From Arbacia lixula (Eukaryota > Echinodermata > Echinoidea > Arbacioida > Arbaciidae): a stretch of 64,000 nt of DNA. The stretch's first letter is position 1. Each line of letters starts with the position of its first letter. The notes beneath the pieces are model-generated. The model ran no database searches and was not told where the DNA came from. It saw nothing but the letters and a program-made list of their open reading frames with translations. A program made the position numbers and the translations under genes. Positions 35,751 to 47,143 of the stretch are shown one piece after another. Location of the stretch: positions 13,880,473 to 13,944,472 of the forward strand of contig OZ022593.1 of assembly GCA_963669155.1 (NCBI GenBank). The letters run 5' to 3'.

Positions 35751-35995
35751 CATGGGCGGAAATCCCGGGGGGACGCGCCCCCCCCCCCCCACCATTTCGA
35801 AGGGGGGGGGGACACAATATCAAATGTCCCCCCCCCCCCCACTATTTTCGGTCGCGTACCTCCACGAAACTGGGCGCATTAAAAATTTTTTTCGAAAAAC
35901 CTCATAACCCCCCCCCCCCCCCCTCTTCCCCCGCTCAGCTACTTCTTGAGGAAAAACATGTCCCCTCCACCTTCGGGGAGCGATTTCCGCCCATG
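35751..35995. mobile_element. Poly-C/poly-G foldback element, copy 2
   Basis: Same ends and same order of modules as 23821-24322 but about half the length: one ACACAATATCAAATGTCCCC module and one TTTTTCGAAAAAC module. Confidence 0.85.
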
Positions 35996-36109
35996 CACAT
36001 TACGAACAGTACATGATGAACATGCTAGTTCATCAGCGAAAATGTGAACGTGAGCATGTTTTAGAAACTTCCTGAAACATCCGGGTGAACATGACGCAAT
36101 CCGGGTATG
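35996..36109. other. Spacer
   Basis: Nothing recognisable. Confidence 0.4.
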
Positions 36110-36310
36110 AATGGTATTGTCCAGAGCAGATGTCAGTCTCTCTCTTTACATCTTCATTTTTCTGACTTTCTCATTCTCTCTTCCTCTGTCTGTCTGTCTG
36201 TCTTTCTGTATGTCTGTCTGTCGTATATCTAAATCTTTCTCACTCTCTCTCAATAATCTGACAAACCCCACCCATTTCTCCCCCCCCCCTCTCTCTCTCT
36301 CTCTCTCTCA

Positions 36311-36348
<38 letters not shown>

Positions 36349-36440
36349 CCCCTCTCTTTCTCTCCCCACCCCCACCCTCTATCCTTTTTTCACTCTCTCT
36401 TCATCTCTTTGACTCTCTCTCTCTCATTCTTCCGCCCTAC
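36110..36440. repeat. CT-rich block with (TCTG)n and (TA)n
   Basis: CT dinucleotide runs at 36290-36336, a TCTG run near 36187 and a short TA run. Confidence 0.9.
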
Positions 36441-36754
36441 CTGTTGACGGATGCCGGTTCCGATCAGATAATGACATGCGATCGGCAATCCCGACCGCCC
36501 GCCCGAACCGATCACTCGTATCGCGCAACTCGAGGTGTTGATGATCCGTAACGAGCGACTGGCAAGGAAGTATGGCAATCAACCGCCGTGCCAGTTAGGG
36601 GACTCCCTCCCCTACATACACATAACCACACAGATCAATAGGCACCATCTGGTCCGATTTTAAAGGGATGGTATCCCTTTTACAAGATACTTATACATAA
36701 AACTTGGCATCGATCAGCCGTATACCCTAACCATGCTTACAATAGCGTAAGTGA
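36441..36754. other. Unassigned spacer
   Basis: 36450-36600 is GC-richer with GATCGG and CGATCA motifs but is not recognisable. Confidence 0.35.
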
Positions 36755-37130
36755 AATCTCATGGTCAAAGCTTCACGAACCTTCTCAGGGAATATACAAA
36801 CTTATCCTTGTGAATGTTTGACACACCCCGTTCGTAGCGACCAAAGTCTACATTCATTTTATATATTGCATCGGTCAGAGCGTTGGTCAACGGGAGTCCG
36901 CTTGCCTAAACGCCGTGATTTGAGCTATAACGGTCTCTGCATGGTATCATATGCTTCAGGAACCGCTGGATTATGGACGCCCAGCCCAAAACCTACTCGC
37001 AATCTAGCGATCAATATAATTCCACATATAGTCAGTTCCCAGTTCTAATATTGTGAGTTAAATTCTTTTGCAGTGTTCTCTTCCATTTTCCGTGGTATTC
37101 ACACTATTTGTGACCTTCAAAAGAAATACG
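36755..37130 (+). repeat. Dispersed repeat family 2, copy 2
   Basis: Shares with 39485-39860 the order AGCTTCACGAACCTT, TTTGACA, ATTGCA, CGCTTGCCTAAACGC, GGTCTCTG, CCAAAACCT, ATCTAGCGATCA and CATTTTCCGTGG. Confidence 0.7.
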
Positions 37131-37563
37131 CTTCCTTTAAACTTAAGATAACTAGAAATCTATATCATCAGGGAGATTCGTAAAGCATTTAAGCAGGAGG
37201 AACACGAGATAGAAAGAGGCATTTTCCATCTTCCACTTCTCCTTTCTTACTCATATTGCTGTTGAATGATGTTGGTTTACTCCCCATACTTTCACTCAAT
37301 ACGTGTACGTGCATTGATCTTTTTTTCCGAGTATTCGGAGAGAGGTTGGTGTCGTTGCACTGGGATATCGTGCCTATGTGAGACACCCGTGGCTCACCGA
37401 AAAAGCACCATCCGATTCACACTGGTGAGGAGGAGGAATTCAAGATAACTGCCAAGATTTGTCTCAATATTACGAACCATCCTCTTCCTTTGTCTTGTCT
37501 TTTTTCCCTCCCTCTTGCTCCCCAGCTTCTTTCCCAACAACCCGTAATCTCACCATAAGCATG
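37131..37563. other. Unassigned spacer
   Basis: Nothing recognisable. Confidence 0.4.
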
Positions 37564-38197
37564 TTAAAGGGTTACTAAATTAGAAAATTAAGTTTATATT
37601 AATCTATGTAAAATGATCCACTAAAAACGAATCTCCCATTTGTTTGCCGCAATAAAGTCTTATTTTGACGGAAATTTGAAAAATGCATACCTCCAAGCGA
37701 CGTCAGAGGAGTCAAATGCCATAAAAGACACCGCTGTTAAACTTAGATTGTACGGAAGTCAACAATAATTTCTATTAGACCTTTTTCGTTATGTATGCAA
37801 ATTTTATTCACGCCGTTCAAACAATACGTTACCAATGGGAACTCCAAAGCTTGTCCGAGGCTTTTCCGAATAGCAACAACTTATAAATTCAAAGTGCATT
37901 CCATCTATCGAATCTGAATGACAAGAAACAGCTGAATGCAATAACTACGACGCAGTTAAGGGGAAAGTTGTGAATACATTGCGAAAATAGTCTCTTGTTG
38001 ACTTCCGTACAATCTAAGTTTAAAAGCGGAGTCTTTTATGGCATTTGAATCCTCTGACGTCACTTGGAGGTGTGCGTTTTTTCAAATTTTCGTCAAAATG
38101 AGACTTTATTGCGGCAAACAAATGTTAAATTCGTTTTTAGTGGATAATTTCACATAGATTAGTGGGAACTTATTTTCCTAATTTAGTAACCCTTTAA
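37564..38197 (-). mobile_element. TTAA-flanked long-TIR MITE, family 1 copy B
   Basis: TTAA at both ends with AGGGTTACTAAATTAGAAAA / inverse ends. Inverted arms run over about 200 bp to the GACTTCCGTACAATCTAAG block. The central segment is in the opposite orientation to copy A. Longest member, 634 bp. No ORF. Confidence 0.92.
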
Positions 38198-38918
38198 GCA
38201 TGGTAAGATGCAGCATTCATGAGGAGTATGAGCGAACCCATACAACTGCCAAGGTAAAGAGTAATATGAAACACCCTCTCCTCATCCTTTATTTCCACCT
38301 TTCCATCCTCTTCCTTGGCGATCTCTGTCCCAATCACCCTTCCCCTCTCTCCACTTCGTAACTGAAATAAATTATGAAAGGAACTCGGATAGAGTTTTAA
38401 AAATCATATCACATCTAAGATGGGTTAGGATATAGCACGTAGATGAAAAGTGGCTTAACTATATCAATTGCGAACAGCGACATGAGTGGTATGCTCGTTA
38501 CAAATACCGTTGCCTTTTCTAGTAAAATTACCTTCTATTACTATTTCCTTCAGTATTTTTGTATTACCGGAAAGTGACATGTTAAAATTACTGCTCTTAT
38601 TTGTCACTATGTCAGATTATAAGCTCATGGTGATAAGATGTCGAGGATCCCGAGCATGCTGAACCGAACTATGGACAAACTTTAATATTCTAATCCGACA
38701 AGGTTCCCCAAAGAGCTGCAACCTCTGTCTTGTCACCTTGTTCTTATAAGCTGCAGAACCTTGTCAGCCTTCTCCTCATCTTGGCCTCACGTCTTAAGCA
38801 GTGAGAGGAAGTACTTGTGCATTCGAGTATTTGGGGTGAGGTATCGTTACAGTGCGATCTCATGTTTGGTCCACTCTGCAAAATGCTAACAGGGATGAAT
38901 CCATAAATATTTTCCAGA
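38198..38918. other. Unassigned spacer
   Basis: No feature supported. Confidence 0.4.
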
Positions 38919-39079
38919 TATGTATGAATGTGTGCAAGTATGTGTACAGATATGTGTGCATGTATGTGTGCATGTATGCATGCATGTATGTGTGGGTGTG
39001 TATGTGAGTGTGTATGTGAGTGTGAGTGGGGTTGTATATATGTCCTATATCACACTCCCGGGATTGGGGGGGGGGGGGT
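38919..39079. repeat. TG-rich microsatellite and G run
   Basis: TGTG/TGCATGTATG-type repeats to about 39030 and a G run at about 39066-39078. Confidence 0.9.
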
Positions 39080-39484
39080 CAACGATCATTGAAATGGATA
39101 TTAAACCGATCGAATCAATTTTAATGTACTCGAATTCAATCGTAGAGGATTAAGTCGATTTCGGTTTTAGATGACGAAACGCCCACTAGCCAGCTTCCAC
39201 ATCACATGTACAAACCTTGCCATTCGACATGTTCGAGTAAAAGGTCTGTACTACTGAGACTACTTCACATATACATATTGTACACGCCTCATGCCAAGGA
39301 CATAACTATCGCGTCGTGCGCTCTAGTCTAAGCCTCCAGACGCACGTTTTTAGTCACTTTCACAACAGGCTTTTGTTCCCGCAGGCTAGTCAAGAAAAAC
39401 CTTTCAAGACAGTGTAGCCCATTTGCAAAAGGCCAGAAACTCGGCTGGAACCAGCAAGTATACCCTATCTACAACGTGTATGAT
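39080..39484. other. Unassigned spacer
   Basis: No feature supported. Confidence 0.4.
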
Positions 39485-39860
39485 ATTTCACAATCATAGC
39501 TTCACGAACCTTTCAAAGAGACGTGAAAAACTAACAATTTGTACGTTTGACAAATAACGATTATGTTTAACATTCATACAACGTATTCATGGTATTGCAA
39601 CGTTCGCGCAGCATGCGTCGCTTGCCTCAACGCACCAACTGTCCGTTACGAAAAACCGTGATGTGCACTAATGCGTATTGCGGTCTCCTGTCTCTAAGCT
39701 ATGGGTTTCGAACGACCCATCCAAAACCTTCTCGAAATCTAGCAATCAGTATAGTTCTGCTCAAAAGCAGTTTTCAATTCCATAAGTAAGAGGGAAGTTG
39801 TTCTATGTTCTACATCATTTTATTCCCATTTTCCGTGGGTTTTTTTCTTACAAAGAAAAC
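39485..39860 (+). repeat. Dispersed repeat family 2, copy 3
   Basis: See 36755-37130 for shared blocks; also GCGCAGCATGCGTCGCTTGCC, comparable to the 10.4-kb copy. Confidence 0.65.
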
Positions 39861-40240
39861 GTTTTTTCTAGACCTGCTACCCTGTCTTTTAAGCACGTTC
39901 ACAAACAATTGGTTTGGTGCTCCCACCTGCCGTACTGACACTTCTATTGGCCCGTTTGGGTTTTTTTTTCCCCCCTGGCAAGCGGTGAACCGCATTCCCA
40001 TTGTACACATTGTAAACTCGCCTTTTGCTTTGTGGCGGCGACAAATCTCTGGCGTCGGAGTGCACGGGGGGATCAACAGCGGCGAAATGTGTCCGTGCGA
40101 ACGAACCTTTACTCAACGCATAGAGATCTGTACCTGTGCACTAAGGAGTTACTAATATAACTATTATTATTAGCACTTGAAAAAACATGACTTATATCTT
40201 GAATGTGAAGAGTGAACTGGAGGAGGAAGCCGGTTAGTGC
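39861..40240. other. Unassigned spacer
   Basis: 40020-40110 is GC-rich (CGGCGACAAATC, GTGCACGGGGGG) but unrecognised. Confidence 0.35.
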
Positions 40241-40245
40241 TCTTC

Positions 40246-40402
40246 TTACGGCCACCGCAGACGACACGATCCGATCTGTCGTTTCTCTGCGACTGGCTGA
40301 ATCGCAGGACCCGGTCATGGGATTTATGCAAGAAAGTGACGTTATATTTACAGTCGTAGGTCCTTACGAGTGCATAATTGCGTCGGCTGCAGCGGCCCTT
40401 AT
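40246..40402 (+). mobile_element. GCAGACGACACGATC foldback MITE, copy 1
   Basis: GGCCACCGCAGACGACACGATC-type left arm and TTGCGTCGGCTGCAGCGGCC right arm. The interior order CGATCTGTCG, GGCTGAATCGCAGGA, GGTCATGGGATTTATGCA, GTGACGTTATATTT and GGTCCTTACGAGTGC is shared with 45640-45800 and 46688-46860. Confidence 0.65.
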
Positions 40403-40599
40403 TATAAGCGTACACGCCAGGCAACCGAGCCGAGACACGCCGGGGGGAACTGAGGGGATGATAATGGGTGCGGGGGTTGTTGAGTTCCATTGACGCTTTT
40501 AAGAATGAGGCTGCCGCGGCCACATCATGAGTCCGGAAAAGAAACCACCATGCCTGAAGCGTAACCTAAACCGTAACTCTGAATGTCTTATCCTCAATA
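40403..40599. other. Spacer
   Basis: Nothing recognisable. Confidence 0.4.
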
Positions 40600-40760
40600 T
40601 AGGGGATTGCATCACAAAGAGTTACGATCGATATCAATCCCTCGATTATATGATTAATATCAATTGTAAATCCGTATCACAAAGAAGTTACAATAGCAAT
40701 TGATTGCAACTTGCAGTGATTGATCGTAACATTTGTGGATCTTAAGGATTGATTCGTAAA
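40600..40760. repeat. ATCACAAAGAGTTACGATC-type inverted repeat segment
   Basis: Two tandem occurrences of ATCACAAAG-AGTTAC (about 40610, 40677), each with GATATCAATC or GCAATTGATTGC. Related in wording to the foldback at 41058-41335. Confidence 0.5.
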
Positions 40761-40889
40761 TCATACATTGGCTAGGACTTGACGTAGATAGCAGTGATGG
40801 TTGTGTGATACAGACCTTTGCAATTCTGTGAGAGCTTGGTTGCTTAGTACATTTTAACTCGTTATGAGTGATACGGAGCCAACCGTTTG

Positions 40890-40966
40890 GTTTCACTGTG
40901 GTATAGTGGTGAGACCTCTTGACTCTCATACAAGAGGTAATGAGTTCGAGTCCTACCTATTGGGTA
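40890..40966 (+). mobile_element. tRNA-like SINE head
   Basis: GTGGTATAGTGGTGAGACC is an A-box-like D-arm and GAGTTCGAGTCC a B box, with a CTCTTG..CAAGAG anticodon-like stem. Acceptor and T stems do not pair well, so it is a tRNA-derived element or relic rather than a tRNA gene. The TAGCGC-type tail near 41375-41460 may belong to it, interrupted by the foldback. Confidence 0.6.
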
Positions 40967-41057
40967 TAACCTCGGGCAAGGTGACGTGTACACGACCATC
41001 CCTCTGAACCCATGCCCTGTAAGTAGGCACATGGCTGGATTTATTCATGGTCTACTA

Positions 41058-41338
41058 AGGGCCCCGTGTCACAAGAGTGAGCTGCAATAGAAAGCAACTT
41101 GCAATCAATCCCATATTAAAACACGCCTTTTCACAAGACTTTGACAGCACTCTATTGCAATTCCAAACACATGCATGACTTTGCAATCAATCATATAATA
41201 GTAGTAACGATATAGCTCCACAAAAGCTATATTCAATATCGATTGCAATTTACTATCGATATCGATCATATGTTGGTTACAAAAAGAATTTACGACCAAT
41301 TGTAGCCATTTTTGTGAAACAGCTAGGCCCTAGGTCAC
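41058..41338. mobile_element. GGGCC-ended foldback element
   Basis: Begins GGGCCCCGTGTCACAA and ends TTTGTGAAACAGCTAGGCCC, an imperfect inversion. The interior is rich in GATATCGATC and TTGCAATC pairs. No ORF. Confidence 0.55.
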
Positions 41339-41374
41339 TGAATACGACAGCTTGACTCGAGCCTTGTAACAACA

Positions 41375-41465
41375 TAGCGCTTTAAGTGACACTTATATAA
41401 GCAGAAAAGGAGAGCGCTTTATATAACAAACTATCATTATCGTTATTATCGTCATCATTATAGTT
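41375..41465 (+). repeat. LINE/SINE 3' tail
   Basis: TAGCGCTTTAAGTGACAC, AGAGCGCTTTATATAACAAAC, then an ATTATCGTTATTATC simple repeat, the usual form of a LINE-mobilised SINE tail. Confidence 0.5.
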
Positions 41466-41820
41466 AAGAACGTTATTTTCTGTACAAAACAGAAAGAAGG
41501 GATGAACAACCATAAAAAGGTACACTTCATGTTCTAACAAAATATTGATGTGTGTGTGAGGGGGGGGGGGCTCTAGGGGTTGAAATGTTTACTTCATGTG
41601 GTGGATTTGTGGATAGGAAGTGGTGTGTGGCGAGCGTGATCAGAAGAAGTGGTCAGACACTGACCGACACTGACCATGAAATGCGACAGTGAGGTGAATA
41701 AATTAGATGATACAATTCTATGTGTCTACGCCATTCGTATACAGGGCTAGTACGGACACTATACGGACTATAATATGAGCAATGTATCTTAAAGGGGTTC
41801 GAACCTCGTTTTGTCTTGCA
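41466..41820. other. Unassigned spacer
   Basis: Contains a G run at about 41561-41570. Confidence 0.4.
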
Positions 41821-41900
41821 CTAACCCTCTTAGTACCAGAGGTGCATGAAATCTGTAATAAGTCATTGGTCTTCTCCAGGTTTGGTACTGAGAAAGTTAG
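41821..41900. mobile_element. 80-bp CTAACCCT foldback, micro-MITE
   Basis: CTAACCCTCTTAGTACC and inverted GGTACTGAGAAAGTTAG. Same length and plan as 4335-4414 and 6807-6885, with CTAA in place of TTAA. Confidence 0.55.
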
Positions 41901-42049
41901 ACCAACTGGAGAATCACACAGAACGTAATTCATGTAGGAAAGTCCCCATCGTTATTAAGATGTATACAGCACTGCATAAAACCCGGTGTGCACTTATCTG
42001 CGGTAGATGTGAACATAGACTTTAATGCGTGTAGTTTTAGATTTTGTCT

Positions 42050-42319
42050 ATCTGTCAGTGTGTGCATGTGTTTGCGTGTGTACTGGTGTGTGCATGTGTG
42101 TGTATGTGTAAGTGTGTATGTGTGTGTGTGTGTGCGTGTGTGTGCGTTTGCGTGCGTGCGCATGTATGTGTGTGGTTTTAGGCTGTGTCTCTCTTCAGTG
42201 TGTATGCGTGCGTGTGTGTGTATGTGTGTGGTTTATGTTTTGTCTCGCTGTCAGTATGCGTGTGTGTCTTTCGACCTTTCAATTTCTCACCTTCTATCTT
42301 CCTATCTCCCCCCCCCCCA

Positions 42320-42354
<35 letters not shown>

Positions 42355-42500
42355 TCAAATCTATCTGAGTATGATTTCCTCTTTTGAGATACGTTTCACT
42401 CTCGCCCTCTGTTTGTATACACCTCTCTCTTCTCGTTATCTCTCTCTCTCTCTCTCTATCTCTCTCTCACTCTCCCCTCTCTCATTCTATCTCTCTTTCG
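42050..42500. repeat. TG-rich then CT-rich microsatellites
   Basis: TGTG/TGCG repeats to about 42265, a C run at 42308-42317, CT repeats to about 42497. Confidence 0.9.
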
Positions 42501-43199
42501 CGTATAAAAATTTTGCGGGTCATTTCGATATGAATATATTCTCTATTCCATAGAGAAATCTGATTATTAGGCAGCCCTGGAAACCTTGGCATTTTGCCCT
42601 GCTCTGCGTTCTGACAAAACTATCGCAGATCGCTTTCTGGGATCGGGTCTTTATTTCCCAAGCGCATGTGTCATGGGTAACCAGTTTGAATGTGAGCCCC
42701 ATGCCACTTATGAATTTACCGAAAACAGCTCGGAATGTTCTCTTTGAGAAATTCGTCCCGAGATACACTTTGCCCTTTGGTATAGACGTAGTGTCATCCT
42801 TACCTTAAATCAGATCACATCATGTATAACAAATATATAAAAATACAAACAAACATTTTTCCCACGGGTAGTCTCTGCGTACGATGACCTATTTTTTTTG
42901 CCATGTCCGGTTAAAATTTGATATTCCGTGAGAGATAACTTGATGAATTGAACAATTTGCCAGGGATGCAATGCCTATGGATATTTTTTCGGGACAATAA
43001 GGGTAATACGATAGAGATGGGACCTTGTGTGACGTCTGCGAGTAAGGGAAAGCCAGGGAGGCGAAATGTATTCATAACGAGAGATTTTGGCCTGCGGTCA
43101 GGCCGACAGCTGTTCTAGAGTGAAATTGATCCTATAGAGAAAGATCTAGAATGCTCCACGAGGGGAAGGGAACTGTGAAGATTGAGAGGGATGTGTGAG
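42501..43199. other. Unassigned spacer
   Basis: No feature supported. Confidence 0.4.
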
Positions 43200-43445
43200 G
43201 ATGCTAAGGGAAAGTGGAAGGGAGAGGAAGGGGTCGGTGAGTAACTGGGTTGGTGAGAAGGCAAAAGAGAACAGGGAAAGAGAGAGATAGAAAGGGACAG
43301 AGTTAAAGACAGATAAAAGAGAGAGGCAGAGACAGAGACAGACAGACAGAGACAGAGTGATAGGGATAGAGAGAGGAGGGGGTGATAGAGCGAGAGGGAG
43401 AGAGAAAGAGAGAGGGGGGGGGAAGATGACAACGAAAGTGGGAAA
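43200..43445. repeat. GA-rich block with (GACA)n
   Basis: GA and GACA repeats; minus-strand frames are Ser/Leu repeats. Confidence 0.85.
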
Positions 43446-43544
43446 GAAAGAAAGCTTCATAAGCTTCAGTTAATTTAAAATTGTGCTGCAAGGCTTGTAA
43501 CAAAGACCAAAAAATATGAATCCATAACTCCCATTTTACGAGCC

Positions 43545-44050
43545 TTACACTGGTTGTGTGTCGTAAACGAATAATATTTAAAATCCTATCGAATACTTGC
43601 CAATGTTTTAATGATTTGGCTCCCGCATATCTAATACTGATCTCCTTATCAAATATGAACCTGGCAGAAATCTGAGATCATGCCAAAAAGATTTATTTGT
43701 AGAACCCGGTATCGCTACCAATTACTATGGCAAGCGTAGTTTTTGTCATGCAGCACCGGCACTGTGGAACCCAATCCCAACCCACATCAAACATGCTGAC
43801 ACATTTGAAAAGCTCAAATCCTCTCTCAAAACCTACCTGTTCAGTAGTAATCAGTAATTGTAATAATGTATAATTGTAAATAATGTATGATTGTGTATAT
43901 TTAGTAATTAGTAATTAGTCATTGGAATTTTTGTCCTAGATGCAGCATCTTCTTTGTCTTCCTTCTTATTTTCCTCTTTTCTAAGCGCAGAGATACCCTG
44001 TCAATGGTATTATGCGCTATACAAGAACGGCGCTATTATTAAAGAAAGAG
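43545..44050 (+). pseudogene. CR1-like LINE reverse-transcriptase C-terminus, broken
   Basis: One frame reads KRIIFKILSNTCQCFNDLAP and AYLILISL. A shift then gives PGRNLRSCQKDLFVEPGIAT, YYGKRSFCHAAPALWNPIP and ADTFEKLKSSLKTYLFSSNQ with a stop at about 43857. This matches the conserved C-terminal tail of CR1/Rex-type LINE polyproteins (family knowledge). The 3' UTR runs on to TTATGCGCTATACAAGAACG and ends at ATTATTA. Everything upstream is missing (5' truncation), and one frameshift lies near 43665. Confidence 0.85.
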
Positions 44051-44300
44051 AAAATATACACGAAAGGAGAGAAAAGAGAAATACGGGGGATGAAAAGGGG
44101 CCAAGGGAAGTAGACGGAGGGCAGCAAAGGATGGAGCAGAACAAAATGAAGGAAAAAAGAAGTAGGACCAGTGCAATCAGGGGGAGAGAACGAAGAGAGA
44201 GAAAGAGAGAGAGAGAGATGGGGGAAGGGGAGGAGGGTGATGAGAGACAGTGGCAGTGTGAGTAAGATGAAATACGAGAGACACAGAGTGAGAGAGAGGG
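44051..44300. repeat. Purine-rich sequence with (GA)n
   Basis: AG-rich; longest GA run near 44205-44217. Confidence 0.7.
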
Positions 44301-45639
44301 TATAACATGTATAAACTAAAGATGGAAAGAGGGAGAGAGGACAGCAAAAGGCAAAAGGGAAACTAGAAATAGGTCAGGAAGGTTGAAAATCGGGGACGAC
44401 GTTGATTGTGTTTGGAATTGTGTATAAACAAACAATCTAAACGTGCTTAATAATGTCGAGCGTAGTAGCAAGATTAAACGGTGGGTAGCACCATACAATG
44501 CCCTGATGTTGCAAGTACATGGGTGTACTTACAAATGAACTTATGTATGTGTACATGGATTACAACAAAGACTGCGTTACGAACTTTAATGGAGTAGAAT
44601 TGTTGGAAGTGGAGAAAGTGATGAAAGTGATAAAAAAAATTGTCAGTACCATGAAGTACTAGGTGTAGGAAATGTTGTCAACACTTTTGAAATAATCCTT
44701 TCAATTCGGATCAAGTTGAAATTGACACATCATACATTCGGGGAATGTCTCTTTAGAAGCAGGTTTCGTGGTATTTCATCAACTGATACTCTGTTAGTAA
44801 TCCTTTGATTATTAAAGTAGACTTCTTTGAGAAAGCATGACCAACATTTCTGTGCGCATGGATGATATCGTAGTTTATCATCTCATCCAAACAATTCCAT
44901 TAGTTCTGATATATCAAAAAAAATCTACATTAAAGTGCAGCATTTCCCCACCAATTGCGACCTTATCGGGGGTTTTTGTCGGTCTGAACAAAAAAAAGGG
45001 AAAGATCTCATTAGATATTCAAAGGATTATTTTGTTTATAAATATGTATTGATGAAATTCAACGAAAACTACTCCAGAATTATTAACATCCTTTGACTTA
45101 ATGATGTTAACCTAGAGCTTAGTTCGAGCTGTAACTATTGTACTATTATTTTTCAAAACGTGTCAAATTTTGGGTTTTTTAACACCTAGCGTACGAGCAA
45201 TCTTCATTAAAGTGTAGCATCTCCCCATCAATCGCCACCGTATCGCTATTCGCTGGTGTAAACTAAACACAGAGGTGTCAACTGCCGGCATTTCTCGTTA
45301 GCCCATCCGTCAACCGCAACCGAACTCTTCAACAAACTGACAGAAATAGATAACACTAGTCACATGGGAAGTGTGAAGAAGCGAAGGGGCACGAAGGGGA
45401 AGGTTTTGTCGAGATGTAATATAATCTTAATTTCAAGTCTGCAGAACATCATTATTTGTTTACCCCCTCCGTCCCCATGCGCAACAATCTGTAATAGAGT
45501 TTTCATAGAACTATCATTAGATGGTAAAGAGATGATTAAGCGTTTGTATGGCAGGCAAAATAGCTCCTCTGTAGGGTGAGTGTGTAATACTGCTAGTGTG
45601 TATTTATGTCAGTGTAAGACTGGAAACGGAATGCGCAAA
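44301..45639. other. Unassigned; contains a direct repeat
   Basis: CATTAAAGTG-AGCAT-TCCCCA-CAAT at 44929-44957 recurs at 45207-45236, each followed by a GCGACC or GCCACC and TATCG block. 44640-44790 resembles 52620-52740 in order (AAATTGACACA, AGCAGGTTTCGTG). No gene. Confidence 0.5.
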
Positions 45640-45800
45640 GGCCACCGAAGACCGATCCGATCAGTCGCACGACTCTGCAACTGGGTGAATTGCAGGATAC
45701 GATCATTGGATTTGTGCATGGATGTGACGTCACATTTGCGGTCTTAAGCCCTTACGAATGCAGAATCGTGACAAATCGCGTTGTCCGCTGTTGCCTTTAA
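45640..45800 (+). mobile_element. GCAGACGACACGATC foldback MITE, copy 2
   Basis: AAGGCCACCGAAGACCGATC to AATCGCGTTGTCCGCTGTTGCC. Interior blocks as in copy 1, with TGTGACGTCACATTTGCGGTC. Confidence 0.6.
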
Positions 45801-45829
45801 AGGTAGTGCATTTCTTTTGTAGTCTTACA

Positions 45830-46226
45830 TTAAAATAAATAAAATCGAGCTTGATTGATACATTTTTACACGAGTTGTACACACAAGACCCATAGAGGAA
45901 CCATTTTGTCTCACATACGAAGGGTTAATCTTTCCATGACCAAATAATAAAATACCAATCAAATTACAATTCAAGTCTTAATTCGCAAATGATGCATATA
46001 TATGCTAGTAATGCACATAAACACCATAGAGGAGCCATTTTGTCTGGAAAAAAAATGGTTAACCCTCTCTTTACAATTATAATGATAGTCCTATGCAAAT
46101 TCCAATGCAGATTATTGCGTATGGGTCTGAGGCGTTTAACTCTTTTTGTGCCGAATGTGTATTCTTTCTCAATTAATACACATAAATCCCATAGAGCAGC
46201 ATTTCATTTGGCACAAGAAGGATTAA
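45830..46226. mobile_element. Cluster of TTAACCCT-type foldbacks
   Basis: 46136-46226 is a complete unit (TTAACTCTTTTTGTGCC ... GGCACAAGAAGGATTAA). Two further half-units precede it: ACACAAGACCCATAGAGG to GAAGGGTTAA (about 45880-45928) and CACATAAACACCATAGAGG to GGTTAACCC (about 46015-46065). All share TACACATAAA-CCATAGAG and CATTTTGTCTGG. Confidence 0.7.
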
Positions 46227-46299
46227 GAAGAAAACTGGAGAATAGAGAATACACGAACTGAATACTGACTTTTAGCGGATATACATCATGTACATGTCT

Positions 46300-46344
46300 T
46301 ATGTGCGCGTTTGCGTGTGTATATGTTTGTGCGTATATATATAG

Positions 46345-46377
<33 letters not shown>

Positions 46378-46455
46378 CCTGTGTGTGTGCCTGTGTGTGA
46401 GCATATGTGCGTATGTGCGTGTGCGTGTGCGTGTGAGTGTGTGTGTTTATGTGTG
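46300..46455. repeat. (TA)n/(GT)n compound microsatellite
   Basis: TA-rich 46333-46358 then GT/GC-rich to 46455. Confidence 0.9.
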
Positions 46456-46687
46456 TCATGTATGCTGACCTTAATCATAAAGGACCTCGGAAACTAGAAA
46501 GTTGTCGGGTTTCATTGCGATTATCATCCAACAAACGCGTACAGGGAATAATATTACTGGCACAGAATCTGTTAACGCCCTTGGCCATGTTAAAGATACC
46601 ATGAGCATATAATAAGCAAGAACCCTATTAAGAACCGCGAGGGTGAAAGATATACCGCATAATGATAACACCTTATCTCGTGCGTAA
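46456..46687. other. Spacer
   Basis: Nothing recognisable. Confidence 0.4.
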
Positions 46688-46860
46688 AGGCCATCGTAGA
46701 CGGGACGATCCAACCAGTCGTGCGACTCTCCGGCTACCTGACTCGCATGACCCCGTCATTGGATTTGTACATTTGAGATGACGTCACATTTCGAGTAGTA
46801 GGCCCTTACGACTGTACGATCGTTGCATAATCGTGTCGTCTGAGGTGGTCTGAACACCTA
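46688..46860 (+). mobile_element. GCAGACGACACGATC foldback MITE, copy 3
   Basis: AAAGGCCATCGTAGACGGGACG to AATCGTGTCGTCTGAGGTGG: inverted ends with a few mismatches and the same interior order as copies 1 and 2. Confidence 0.65.
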
Positions 46861-47136
46861 GTAGGAGACCGTAGGATTCGTTTAGCATCTCGGGGAGGCT
46901 GACGTCACGTTATTCGGATCATTCCGGGGGCATGATAGTAGTGATAGCTTTTGCATTATCACCCACTTCAAACATTGTCAAAAGACAAAACAAACATCTC
47001 CCGACCATCTGCTTTTACGTCCCTCTTCTGATTCTTTTTCTCATTTTTATCGTTTTATTTTACTTTTGCATTGATGTTTAACCGTACATGTAGTTGTTAG
47101 ATGTAATACTTACAATACATCCGTAAAAATTGAATT
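46861..47136. other. Spacer
   Basis: Nothing recognisable. Confidence 0.4.
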
Positions 47137-47143
47137 GTAGAAT

